Below, in pieces: positions 23,690 through 35,680 of a stretch of 64,000 bases of DNA; the first letter of the stretch is position 1, and each line of letters starts with the position of its first letter. The notes under the pieces are model-generated. The model was not told the origin of the DNA and made no database searches. It saw nothing but the letters and a program-made list of their open reading frames with translations. Where the stretch lies: assembly GCA_037783415.1 (NCBI GenBank), contig JAZGTN010000058.1, forward strand, positions 7,290,001 to 7,354,000, given 5' to 3'. Source of the DNA: Leptasterias polaris. Taxonomy: Eukaryota > Echinodermata > Asteroidea > Forcipulatida > Asteriidae. A program made the position numbers and the translations under genes.

Positions 23690-24138
23690 CTAGATGTGAT
23701 TTGGGTAATGTAGCAAGACAGTGGATGTGATTTTGATAATTGGCAATTAACCATGGATGTGATTTGTTACTCAGATTTTATTTGGGCAAGGGCCCAGACA
23801 CTAGATGTGATTTTGGTAATGCATCCAGACAGTGGATGTGATTTTAGATTGGCACAATTAACCATGGATGTGATTTCGGGTTAGGATGTGATTTTGGCGA
23901 GGGCCCAGATACTAGATGTGATTTTGGTTTCGCAGCCAGACAGTGGATGTGATTTTGGTAATGCAGCCAGACAGTGGATGTGATTTTGATAATTGGCAAT
24001 TAACCACGGATGTGATTTCTGGGTCAGATGTGATTTCGATGGTGCGGATGTGATATTGGCTAAACGGTCCTAAAATCACATCCAATCGATTCACTTTTCC
24101 ATTTTAGTTGTAAAATCACATCTAGGCCATTCACAGTG
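23690..24138. repeat. Right subterminal array and terminal repeat of the giant element
   Basis: About a dozen GGATGTGATTT(T/G) units run rightwards from 23,694 to about 24,050. Spacers are GGTAATGCAGCCAGACAGTGG-type (first 20 bases) and GATAATTGGCAATTAACC. Two inverted units (24,073 and 24,113) and the terminal repeat ending GGCCATTCACAGTG follow. It mirrors the left end. Confidence 0.85.
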
Positions 24139-24141
24139 AGA
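24139..24141. repeat. Right target-site duplication AGA
   Basis: Follows the CACAGTG terminus directly and matches the AGA at 4351-4353. Confidence 0.85.
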
Positions 24142-25606
24142 CTACCTACAGGAAGGTTTGAGGCAATTATCTGGGCCGCATTATCAGGTTGTGGATAAGG
24201 ATTTAACAGGTGATGTCACCGCTATGGTCTATCGGGCCGTACGTGATCTATACGTGGACAACGTTATAAACAAAGAGATGTTTGAGTTCCTTAATCCTCA
24301 CAATCATGAGATCAAAACACCATGCCTTTACCTATTACCGAAGATCCACAAAAACCCACCGGGTGGAACACGGTTTGTGGGAAGGCCGATTATCAGTGGT
24401 TGTGGGGCTCCAACTCAACAAATCTCAAAATATATGGATTTTTTCCTGCTCCCTATCGTCAAGCAACAAAGCACATATACAAGAGACTCCTCACAGGTTC
24501 TCAAAAGACTAAATAATTTGACGATGGGACAAGATAATCTCCTTATCGCACTGGACATTGTTTCAATGTACACAAACTGCCCACAGAAAGAGGCAATAGA
24601 CTCGGTTTGTGATGCTTTGGAACAAGCAAAATCAGAACTCTACACCATACCAAAACCTACAAAAAAACACACGCAATGTCTTTTAGAACTGATCTTGGGC
24701 GCAAACGTCTTCGAATTCAATAACAAGTTCTACAGACAAAAAATTGGCGTGGCAATGGGTAGTGTATGCAGTCCTGAAATATGTGACATCACCTTGTTCA
24801 AATACGAAAAAGATATTATACTCCCTAACAACCCAGAGATAGTGGCTTACATGAGATACAGAGACGATGTTTTAATAATTTACAATGGCAACAAGAATGA
24901 AGCGCTGGATTTCATTAAGATGTTAAACAATCTGCACCCAACATTGAAGTTCACTTCAGAGATCTCCGACAACCAAATCACCTTTCTTGACCTCATAATT
25001 TACAAAGGCGAACGTTTTCAGAAAGAGGGGAAGCTTGATACTCGAATAGCAACGAAAAAAACGGACACGTTCCAATATCTTGCTCGAGAATCTGCACACC
25101 CTGAGTCGGTATTTGGTGGGGTCATTAAGGGTGAAGTTACGAGATACAAACGCATATGCACACACAAAAAAGACTTCGAGAGTAAGGTCAATTTCTTCAA
25201 AGAAAAACTAATAGAACGTGGATACAGCACGGAAGAATTGACCCGCTTCACGAAATCTAACGTGGACCCCAGGACTTCAATGTTGGGTGCATTACCTAAC
25301 ATCAAGAAAGAAACGAATCCGCCCCTTGTTTTTATCTTGCCTTTCTTCCCACAAATACACCACTCTAATCTCAAACGTGCACTGTTTAAACACTGGCACT
25401 TAATAAATGACAGTGATCTCCTTAACAAACTCTTCCCTGTACCACCTCTGTTGGCCTACAAAAGACAAAAGAACATAAAAGACCAAATAATTCGGGCTAG
25501 ATTGCAAGATTCAACCGAAGAAAACGTACTCAAAGAAATGGACAAACAGAACTTGCAAATCCTGGTTGAATTACTCCAAGAACAACAGGTTGGTACAATA
25601 AATTAA
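24142..25606 (+). pseudogene. Penelope-like reverse transcriptase, RT core and C-terminal half
   Basis: Resumes the frame broken at 4353 and stays open to TAA at 25,606; a chance ATG at 24,158 makes it look like a separate 482-codon gene. Counted from 24,158, RT motifs are LPKIHK (about 58), GRPIIS, the motif A aspartate in IALDIVSMYTNCP (D133), GVAMGSVCSPE (motif B), YRDD (234-237, motif C) and ITFLDLIIYKGE. The thumb ends with the PLE-typical PPLLAYKRQKNIKDQIIRA. About 38 residues later the frame stops. No GIY-YIG endonuclease is present in the frame or just downstream, which suggests an endonuclease-lacking PLE or a 3' truncation. Confidence 0.9.
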
Positions 25607-26878
25607 AGAAACAACAGGGTTTGGATCCAGATGAGACTACGTTAAACTAAAAACAAACAAAAAATAACAATCTCGCTGGATCTTTCTACTCTAATAAACT
25701 ATACCTTGATCACTCTTTGTTGCAAATCTTTCATAATAAAGGATACATAAACCAAAATGGTGACTGATGAGGTGCAGCTTATATAACGCACTGAAAATAT
25801 GTTTTGAGCCATACCATTAAAGGTATACAAAAAAGTGGCTCAACATATTATCACCGGAAAAAAGTTCTTTTTAGTGAATTCTAACAACCCCTTCCCTTGA
25901 AAACCCCCCCCCTTCTTCCAAAAACCCACTCCCCTCAATCCTTCATGGAGTTTCATAAAAACATCAACATTAGCTCTGTTGTAACCATTGCCTGTGTATT
26001 TAAATACAGAGACACTTGTCTCCCACCCAAAAACACAGTAATTAGACCATGCAGATAGGAGTCTTGTGTGGATGCCCATGGTGCAGTGTAGTACTGGCCA
26101 TTGTTTAAACATTTAATCCCCTAAGTTGCTGCATATATAATGAGGCGTGCGGTTTCTTGGGGGGCACCATGCCTTGGTGCAGGGAGGCGGGAGGTCTGCC
26201 AAGAGTGTTTATTACCTCCATGGTTAGACAGTCAGGAATGTTTTACTACCAGAGACCATCCTCTCCAAACCCCACCCCCCACCAACACATGTTCCCCATC
26301 TAATTTTGCCTTTTTCACTTAACCCCATTTTTCCCCCCCCCTTTTTTTTTCCTTAACCCCTTTTTACCCCCCCCCCCCCTTTTTTTTCCCTATTAAGAAC
26401 TATCCACATATCGCCTCATACGTTCTTTAAAGCTTTAATTTCCAAGAACTTTATAAATACTATAACTAAAGCTTTTTTGAACATTGTGAGTGCGTTCCGG
26501 TAATACTATTTTTGGTGCTTGTCCTCCCAAAAAAAACACTCTATATGATGCTTATATATACAAAACTATCAAAATGTTGTTTGTGGCCACATTAGTCTCG
26601 TCTTTTAGTCTGCTTGCACAAGGTTACACGTTTGATTCGCTTTTCCCCTACACACAAATTAATTTTCATATATGAGCTCCCATATTTTTATTTCATGAAT
26701 AAACAAATGTTCTGATACTTGAATCACATTTACAATGTCCTCAGCTTCATTTTGATATATCAGTCATGGGTATAGGACTCTGAAAAACCTACTTACAACT
26801 ATTTTACTAAAATATTGTCTATGCGATGTGTATGTGTTGAAATTAATTACGTCACAGCATGCCAAAAAACTCCGTAGT
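25607..26878. other. 3' flank of the PLE and C/T-rich spacer
   Basis: No gene is recognised. AATAAAGG near 25,736 could be a PLE 3' end or polyadenylation signal. Pyrimidine-rich low-complexity DNA with C and T homopolymers occupies 26,265-26,390; a further C-rich patch is near 25,900. Confidence 0.4.
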
Positions 26879-28483
26879 GAAAGAGTTAAAACATTAAAAA
26901 GCAACTTCCGACTTCAACCGGAAATCAAGGTCAAACGGGGTCACATAATGTGTAGCGTATGATTAGTTTATTATGTCCTTTCAGATGATGTATGAATTGT
27001 TAAAATCCAATGTGTGGGTCCAGCAGTTAAGAATTGTTTAAATATTAGATGGACCACCTCTGTGATGCAATGCGAAATATATTCCTAACCTACTTCTAAG
27101 AGAATACGCTTGAGAAACATAGTTTAAAGTTTGAGTGGCCAGGGCAAGGTTGTTTACACGCTGCACATGACATGGTTACTTTACAAAACAAACTTGAACA
27201 ATAATGACAAATCTGCTTACCTGAAAGCTGACAGTCATGCTGTACTTTAACTCAACAAGTAATTATTGTTTCTGGAACATACGATGCTAGTTAGAATATA
27301 TGTTTAGTAGATTAATTTAGACAATTCGTAAAACTACTTTTACGATTTTAGAGAAACAATGGCAGTTTTCTGCATCTCCCCTCTTCATGACAAGAGGGCG
27401 CTATCACGCTGGAGCAGTGGGCTCTAGAAGGAGTTATGATTTGTTTCAATAGACGGATTATTCTGTGAGGTGCAATATAATTTGTTGTACCACCGATATT
27501 CAACATGCAAACAGCACAACTCTACGTGCGTTGGACAGGACGTTGTCAACTAATTCACGTGTCGATGCACGAGTGTAGGATTGGCGTGTACTATAGTGCG
27601 TTGTAAATTTGTGGGTTAACATACAGGTGCGCTTGAACGTCCTTTTTCGATCAATTTTAAGGTCGAAATGGTGTCATTCTGTGCAAAAGTTCGAGCAGGC
27701 TTGACATTCTACAACCTGGTACAAATATTATGCAAAAATTTTCATTATTTTTAAAGATATGAATAAGATTATATATTATGGAATTTTCAAATTCAGATTT
27801 GAACCGGAAGAAAGGGGCACAGGGATTATGTTCTGTGTAGCGTTTGTCGAGCTTTTAACGACCTATCCGATGATGTGTAGATTGTAAAAATCCACGTTGT
27901 AGTTCACGAGTTATAAATTTGTAAAGTATTAAACTTTGATTCACTGTAATTTGATACCCGATGACGTCATCATGACATCATCAAGTGTGTGTCATCTTGA
28001 TACTAAGGTTCACTTTTCTGATGAGTTTTAATGTTCCATTCAATTTCAATCTGGAGTTATGCTGTAGATAACCCCGAAAAACGTTTTTTTGAAGAAAAAC
28101 ACAAAGGCAAACTTTGACCTTCCGGTACGACCAGAAGCAAAGGTCATACGCATTCGATGTTAATCTTTCAAATGTTGCCCCACTCTTGAACTATCATATG
28201 CCCAACTATGAATATCATAGCTTTCAAATTAAATGAGATACAGCGAATAGCAAATGATCACTTTTCAACTTTAAAAACCTTGTAATTCGACACCTGATGA
28301 CGTCATTATTGCGTCATGACTATTGTGCCGTCTTTATATTAATGTTCAAATGTCTAATGACTTTCAAGGTTCAATTCAGTTTCAATCTTGAGTTATGCTG
28401 TAGAGAAGAGTTGCGTGGAAGAAGAAAAACAAAAAACAGAACAAAATCAAGAGGTGTTCGTGCTCATATTGCACGAACACCTA
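26879..28483. repeat. Diverged outer copy of the array's repeat family
   Basis: Old copies of sequences found in the array to the right: CTTCCGACTTCAACCGGAAAT plus AAGGTCAAACGGGGTCAC (26,905-26,945, first 20 bases of the former), a second CCGGAAG block near 27,805, a third near 28,115, and two TGACGTCA palindromes (27,962 and 28,298). The segment ends at the hairpin at 28,452-28,482. It reads as an older, separate insertion of the same kind of element. Confidence 0.6.
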
Positions 28484-28484
28484 A
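28452..28484 (+). repeat. Terminal hairpin GGTGTTCGTGC...GCACGAACACC followed by CTAA
   Basis: A perfect 12-bp stem (AGGTGTTCGTGC) with a 7-nt loop is followed by the CTAA of CCTAATT. The sequence right of it, AATTACATTGAGAGTTAAGTT, matches the interior of each array unit, so this is a junction. It also pairs with the TTAGGTGTTTGTG at the left ends of units starting at 38,301 and 46,488, as expected for subterminal inverted repeats of Helentron-type elements. That assignment is inferred. Confidence 0.55.
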
Positions 28485-31400
28485 TTACATTGAGAGTTAA
28501 GTTCATGTACTACTAGGTCACATGCATGGTTGTGTAAAATTTTTTTTTTTTACTTGAAATTTTGTTTACGAAACTGCTGTTACATGGGTCAACTGTTTCA
28601 GAAACGGTATGTTGACAAAAAATTACCGTGAATGCTCGGGCTTATACGTAAGCCTGTGACGGTTACACAGATAAGTGACAGATGTTACGGTTAAACGTTC
28701 ACATTTGTACGGTTCGGATAAACGTTGAAAAATTCACTTAAAAAGTGCTGTGTTATGCTGACCATAATAACTGCGATCACGATTTTCACAGCACAATATC
28801 CCATAAAACACACACACATATCATTCCCAATTTACAGACTCGTAGTCTTTGTTATTTCAATACAACTGTGCGTGCAGCAATTTGTGAGAAACATTAAACG
28901 CTAGGGGGCGTTCCACAACAATTCGATTGCGCAACATGCTCGCTTTTGCAGGTGCGCAAAGTCAAAATTCTGCAATAAAGAAGGAAGACACAATGTTTTT
29001 GATCACATGCAGGTTGTGTAAACAGTTTTTTTTACATGAAATGTTGTTTATGAAACTGCTGTTACACGGGTCATCAACTGTTTCAGAAATACGGTTACAC
29101 GTTTACAAAAAAATAACCGTGAATGCGCAGGCTTATACGTAAGCCTGTGACGGTTACACGGTTAAGTGACAGATCTTACGGTTAAACGTTTACATTTGTA
29201 CGGTTCGGATAAACGTTGAACATTTCACTTGAAAAGTGCTGCGAAATGCTGACCATAATAATTGCCACACACACACCTATATCGTTTCCAAAACTTTGTG
29301 TGCGGCATTAGTTGCAAGAAACATTGAACGCTAGAGGGCGTTCCACAACAAATCAATTGCACGGTTACCCGGTTAACCAAACGATAATCCTGTTAAACGT
29401 TTAAATGTTTACGTTTATGTTTAAATGCTGAGGCTTTGTAAGCCTGCCTGTGACGGTCACACGGTTAACCATCCAATCAACCGGTTAAACATCTACATTA
29501 TTATGGTTCGGATAAATGTTTTAAAATCAGCCTCAAAAAGTGTCGCGAAATTTTGACCATAATAAATGTGATCACGATTTTCACAGCACAATATCCATTA
29601 AAACACACACACATATCATTCCCAATTTACAGACTCGTAGTCTTTGTTATTTCAATACAACTGTGTGTGCAGCAATATTTGTGAGAAACATTGAACGCTA
29701 GGGGGCGTTCCACAACAACTTATACGTAAGCCTGTGACGGTTACACGGTTAAGTGACAGATCTTACGGTTAAACGTTCACATTTGTACGGTTCGGATAAA
29801 CGTTGAAAAATTCACTTGAAAAGTGCTGCGAAATGCTGACCATAATAATTGCCACACACACCTACCGTATTTTCCTGCGGATAAGACGCTCGGCGAACAA
29901 GACGCAGGACCCTAAAATGACCCCCAAAAAATTCAAACGTCAACAGAAAAGACGCACCGCTGCATAAGACGCATGTTTAACAGCACACGGAAGAACACCA
30001 GGCGCCACCCGGTGTCGGTACATTGACACAAAGACGTCATTTTGTTGCCTTTTGGAGCATTCACACTATTCGAAGCATGAATGAAACCGTAACCACATGG
30101 GCGTGATGTAGAGCCATGCAGAAAAGACCAACGTAAATTGATACCGACCTTCGTCCATCCATTCAGCCAACGCTGTGCATTGTTAATAATATGAAGTCCG
30201 GCCCAATCAGCGGCCAGAAACGATGGTCCACGCACACTGTCTGAACATGGTCTGAAGATATTGCAACACGAACCCAGGCCCTCCTAGCCTGAACATCCGA
30301 CGTCCCACAACGAGGATCCTTGCTGATAAAGACAAGTTACCAGTCTAAGCCCCTCCGAGCCAGTAGATGTTGCGCCCTCTACCGGTGACTAATACCAAAA
30401 CTAGCGTCGCCTTTATAATACCTTACGCAAATAATCCCGTCACACCCGGGAAGACGTAACAAAATATTTCATTATATATATTTGTTTAAGTTTTTGAAAT
30501 GTTTTTTTTTTGTATATAACTAATTTTCCATTATTTCAAACCTTTAATTTGTTAATCTCGTTCATAAGATTTTGTTTTAAAGTTCTTTTTATTTATTTCA
30601 AACTTATAATCTCGTTCATAAGATATTTGTTTAAAACATCTCTCCTCTTCTTTAATAATGTTAGTTTTGTTTTCAAGGATAATTTTTTTATTTGATAAAT
30701 GAAATAAACGAAACAGACACATGAACCATAATATTCGTCTAAAAAGAGGCAATAAAAAAATGAATATTTGAACGTTTAATCACACAATAGAGGTTGGGTG
30801 AATGCCGTTTGTACAACAGCATTGACAGTAAATCTGATTGCAGCATTTTCGGAACGATTACGCGGCCACACAGAAAAACGTTTTGTACGACGCCGACGTC
30901 TGTTGGACCGAAAGCACCAACGCATTGCGGCATTGTTGGAATGAAAGCACGGTCATTGTTGGAATGAAAGGACAGTCTGGGGGATTGCGGCATTGTTGAA
31001 ACGAAAATACGATCTCAGTGTCTGGATAGTTGAGCCTTGTTTGACCGCATTATTGAGTAAGGATTCTTCACACAAAGACCGTTGATTTGAACTGAACAAA
31101 ATAAAGGTATTATTGTACGCAGTGATCATCCCAAAAAAAAATCAATCGTCAGCAGACAAGACGCATTGAAAGATAAGACGCACCGATGTTTTGGGGGTCT
31201 AAAAAGTCAGATAAGACGCGTCTTATCCGCAGGAAAATACGGTATATCGTTTCCAATTTACAGGCTTAATTCTTCGTTATTTCATTACTTTGTGTGCGGC
31301 ATTAGTTGAAAGAAACATTGAACGCTAGAGGGCGTTCCACAACAAATCGATTGCACGATTACCCGGTTAACCAAACGATAATCCTGTTAAACGTTTAAAT

Positions 31401-32907
31401 GTTTACATTTACATTTAAATGCCGAGGCTTTGTAAGCCTGCCTGTGACGGTCACACGGTTAACCATTCGATCAACCGGTTGAACATCTACATTATTACGG
31501 TTCGGATAATGTTGAAAAATCATCCTCAAAAAGTGTCGCGAAATTTTGACCATAATAAATGTGAACGGTTACACATGTAATTACTGACCGTTTCAGAAAT
31601 GATTACGAGTTTACTAAAAAATAACTGTAAATGCAGGTAAACAAAATGATGTTGTATTTAAATCGTAATCGTAACAATTTTTCTACCCTGAAATGCCAAT
31701 CGAGTATGTTATATTTGTTTAGGCTAAAACAGTAAATTCATATGGGATACGATTGTATTGTAATTTTGTCTCTTCACACCTCCAAATCCAACACTGACCG
31801 TTTAGCCATGGAAAAACTAATTTCTCTTTACCACACCTTTCCTCAATCAGCTATTTTTATTGCTTTATTGCAAGCGCCGTCAAGTTTTGTAACTGATACA
31901 TCGCGGTTTGCCTTTGCACAAGAAATTTTAAACATATCGTTTTCCGGCGAACGGGACTCAAGCGCAGACAAGTTTGCCACCCCGAAACAGCGGCAAGAAC
32001 ACGGCGCTCTATTCTTTACGTCCACGCTGAAATCTGAATAACTATCTGATTACACGACGCTGCGCTGATAGCTACACAAATTCTTTTCGATTCTTGTGAA
32101 TGAACGTAGACTTGTGTCAGTCGGCGACAGGAATGATGACTCTATGTATATTCTACAAAAACGTCAACAACACGGGTCATAAATGGGTTTAGGACTTCAA
32201 CGAGTCTAGGAAACTCAAGAAAGAGCACCGTTAAACTCATATAGATTGAGGGCGCTATACGAGTTTAACGGTGCATTTTTAACTTTAAAAAAAAGGTAAA
32301 AAATTTACTCCTTGTCGTTTATAAACACATATCAAATTCTAGTCAGAGTATCCATGGCGTTCAATTTGCCTCAGAATTTGGGTTTTTTTCTCTACTGACA
32401 ATGTTTTAATAAGTTTTGATGCTTTTAAACTGATTGTCTATAATACCTTTCTTGTTTTAAGAAACATTTGTGTAATCTAGGACGTTAAATTTGAGCTTAA
32501 TTGAAAAACTATGTTTCTAGAAGTCGGATTTGTTTTCACTATCTCCATTTGTTTTGTACACGGGCGAAAATGCGCAATAAATGACGTCATTGTGACGTCG
32601 TCCGTAATTTTAGGCCAAAAGGCACATCTACAGTATCCCAGACTCTAAAAATGAAAAAGGTTTGACGATCGGGGGTATACTTTTAGAGATATGGTGCTAA
32701 CAAGGTTGGCTAATTAAATATTCACCTCGCTGTTAAGTGGCTAATTAATTAAGAATTTTAACATTTATTACATTTAGAGTTAAGTTCATGTACTAAGCTT
32801 CAATTTGATATAATGATCTCACTCTTTCGTATTACGCTTTAGGATATTAGGCTTAAAGAAAAAACGTGTACAAATGCTATGGGATTTAGGTCAGAAACAA
32901 AGAATAA
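28483..32907 (+). repeat. Array unit A (partial, interrupted)
   Basis: Enters the unit structure at the TTACATTGAGAGTTAAGTT module. It carries several roughly 290-bp modules with GCTAGRGGGCGTTCCACAAC (28,903; 29,331; 29,697; 31,324), the core with TATGGGATACGATTGTATTG, and a TGACGTCA (32,582). It ends just before CTAG at 32,908. A 1.38-kb transposon is inserted at 29,863-31,244. A 99-codon frame (31,742-32,041) lies in the core and is not conserved as an open frame in sister units. Confidence 0.8.
29863..31244. mobile_element. 1.38-kb non-autonomous TIR transposon with TA duplication
   Basis: The ends TACCGTATTTTCCTGCGGAT and its reverse complement are perfect inverted repeats of about 27 bp. 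ATAAGACGC / AAGACGC motifs are repeated just inside both ends, probable transposase-binding sites. Sister copies of the host module read CACACCTATATCG without interruption (for example near 34,125 and 36,895). Here the TA of CCTATATCG is duplicated around the insert. The interior is AT-rich, with no transposase; an 84-codon minus frame at 30,739-30,993 is not recognised. A TA target fits the Tc1/mariner superfamily. Confidence 0.9.
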
Positions 32908-35523
32908 CTAGAGCTTAAGTGTTTGTCAACAAACACAGAGCTGTTCCTGTAATTTTCAAAGAGTTTAAAACTGAAAAGAAATTGAAAATCGGGTGTGTAG
33001 TTCTTGAGATATGGTCCCACTTCCGGTTGACCCGGAAGTAAAGGTCAACATGGGGTCACGGTTACCCAAGGCTAATCCCCCATGCCCAAGGAGTCTAAAA
33101 CTGAAAACAGTTTGACAATCGGTTGTGTAGTTCTTGAGATATGGTCTTACTTCCGGTTGACCCGGAAGTAAAGGTCAACATGAGGTCACCGTTATCCAAG
33201 GTTGATATACAATGGCCAAGGAGTCTATAACTAAAAAAAGTTTGAAAATCGGCTGTGTAGTTCTTGAGATATGGTCCCACTTCCGGTTGACCCGGAAGTT
33301 AAGGTCAACATGGGGTCACAGTTACTCAAGGCTAATCTCCCTTGCCCTAGGAGTCTATAACTGAAAAAGTTTGAAAATCGGCTGTGTAATTCTTGAGATA
33401 TGGTCCCACTAATTAAATATTGACCTCGCTGTAAATGGGCTAATTAATTAAGAATTTAAACAAAAATTACATTGAGAGTTAAGTTCATTTACTAAGATTC
33501 AATATTGATATAGGATCCAACTCTTTCATATTTGTACGCTTTAGGATATTAGGTCACATGCACAGTTGTGTAAACAGGGTTTTTTAATTGAAATTTTGTT
33601 TATGAAACTGCTGTTACACGGGTCACCAACTGTTTCAGAAACAGTATGTTGACCAAAAATAACCGTGGATGCTCAGGCTTATAGACCTACATAAGCCTGT
33701 GACGGTAACACGGTTAAGTGACAGATCTTATGGTTAAACGTTTACATTTATTTGTACGGTTCGGATAAACGTTGAAAAAATCACTTAAAAAGTGCCGCGT
33801 AATGCTGACCATAACTGTGATTACAATTTTCACAGCACAATATCCCATAAAACACACACACATATCATTCCATTTTACAGACTCGTAGTCTTTGTTATTT
33901 CATTACATCTGTGCGTGTAGCAATATTTGTGAGAAACATTGCACGCTAGGGGGCGTTCCACAACAATTCATAAATGCGCAGGCTTATACGTAAGCCTGTG
34001 ACGGTTACACGGTTAAGTGACAGATCTTACGGTTAAACGTTCACATTTGTACGGTTCGGATAAACGTTGAAAAATTCACTTGAAAAGTGCTGCGAAATGC
34101 TGACCATAATAATTGCCAAACACACCTATATCGTTTCCAATTTACAGGCTTAATTCTTTGTTATTTCATTACTTTGCGTGCGGCATTAGTTGAAAGAAAC
34201 ATTGAACGCTAGAGGGCGTTCCACACCAAATCGATTGCACAGTTACCCGGTTAATCAAACAATCCTGTTAAACGTTTAAATGTTTACGTTTACATTTAAA
34301 TGCTGAGGCTTTGTAAGCCTGCCTGTGACGGTCACACGATTAACCATCCGATCAACCGGTTGAACATCTACATTATTACGGTTCGGATAAATGTTGAAAA
34401 ATCATCCTCAAAAAGTGTCGCGAAATTTTGAACCGTTCACATTTATTATGTTCGTTTCAGAAATTATTACGAGTTTACTAAAAATTAACTGTAAATGCAT
34501 GTAAACAAAAATGATGTTGTATTTAATTCGTAATCGTAACAATTTTTCTACCCTGAAATGCCAATCGAGTATGTTATATTTGTTTAGGCTAAAACAGTAA
34601 ATTCATATGGGATATGATTGTATTGTAATTTTGTCTCTTAATTCACACCCCCAAATCCAACACTGACCGTTTAGCCATGAAAAACGAATTTCTCTTTACC
34701 ACACCTTTCCTCAATCAGCTCTTTTTATTGCTAAAACATATCGTTTTCCGGCGAACGGGACCCAAGAGCATACAAGTCTACAACGCCGGATATTTCTCAT
34801 AAAACACGGCATGACAGGTTTTCGTCGTCCACGCTACTAAAACTTTTAATAACGACCTGCAGATCTGAGTGGTGGTACACGACGACATGAACCTCAGAGC
34901 TACAATCTTTTCAAAATTTAAAGATTTGACTGCTTTTCGTATATAAACACATACAAATTCTAGACAGAGTACCCATGGCGTTCAATTTGTCTGAGAATTT
35001 GGGTTTATTTTCTACTGACAATGTTTTAATACGTTTTGATGCTTTTAAACTGAGCGTCAATCAAATCTTTCTTGTTTTAAGAAACATTTGTGTTATCTAG
35101 GACGTTTAATTTGAGCTTAATTGAAAAAACTGTGTTTCTAGAAGTCGGATTTGTTTTCACTATCTCCATTTGTTTTGTACATGGGCGAAAACGCCCAATA
35201 AATGACGTCATTGTGACGTCGTTCCACATTTTAGGCCGAAAAGCACATCTACAGTACCCAAGAAGTCTAAAACTGAAAAAAGTTTGACGATCGGTCGTCT
35301 ACTTTTTGAGATAGAGTGCTCTAAAGTCTGGCTAATTAAATATTCACCTCGCTGTAAAGTGGCTAATTAATTAAGAATTTTAACATTTTTTACATTTAGA
35401 GTTAAGTTTATGTTCTAAGCTTCAATTTGATATATGTTTTAACTCTTTCGTATTTGCGCTCTAGGATATTAGGCTTAAAGAAAAAAACGTGTGCAAATGC
35501 TATGGGATTTGAGTGGAAACAAA

Positions 35524-35572
<49 letters not shown>

Positions 35573-35680
35573 CTCGACGAAAACAATAGCTGTTCCGACT
35601 GCGTCAGGAACAGCTAATAATAATCTCGACGAAAACAATAGCTGTTCCGACAGCTAGGTCGGAACAGCTAATAATAATAA
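32908..35680 (+). repeat. Array unit B (2.77 kb)
   Basis: It starts CTAGAGCTTAAGTGTTTGTC and AACAAACAC. Then come three full copies of a 130-bp monomer (TTCCGGTTGACCCGGAAGTA at 33,021, 33,151 and 33,281), the TTACATTGAGAGTTAAGTT segment, modules ending in GGGCGTTCCACAAC, the core and a TGACGTCA (35,203). An (AAT)n run and two hairpin cassettes precede the next CTAG. Frames such as 33,095-33,280 (minus) and 35,090-35,287 recur in sister units only because the DNA is repeated. Confidence 0.9.
35571..35669 (+). repeat. Two tandem hairpin cassettes at the B/C junction
   Basis: Each cassette reads TCTCGACGAAAACAATAGC, then a stem TGTTCCGAC...GTCGGAACA, then GCTAATAATAA. One has an imperfect TGCGTCA loop side, the other an AGCTAG loop. 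A 17-unit (AAT)n run (35,525-35,571) precedes them. Confidence 0.9.

Larger units (their letters stand above)
4354..24138. mobile_element. Giant 19.8-kb CACTA/EnSpm-like transposon (non-autonomous?)
   Basis: Both ends carry the same inverted terminal repeat, CACTGTGAATGGCC then TGATTTTACAACTAAAA, nearly identical for about 40 bp. Inside each end is an array of GGATGTGATTTT units in mirror arrangement. CACTG termini, dense subterminal repeats and a 3-bp duplication are hallmarks of CACTA elements. The interior is 19 kb of AT-rich DNA with nested MITEs and satellites, and no frame longer than about 135 codons. No transposase is recognised. Either the element is non-autonomous with captured or accumulated DNA, or the transposase is split into short exons I cannot identify. 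Confidence 0.85.

Noticed and set aside
24158..25606. A stand-alone 482-residue RT gene starting at ATG 24,158
   Set aside because: The frame continues upstream to 24,142 and joins the N-terminal half at 4353; the ATG is an internal Met.
26265..26390. Possible polypurine/polypyrimidine regulatory tract
   Set aside because: Ordinary C/T homopolymer low complexity; nothing links it to a gene.
35408..35657. Overlapping 76-codon frames on both strands with long Ile runs
   Set aside because: They translate the (AAT)n run and the hairpin cassettes; no coding features.
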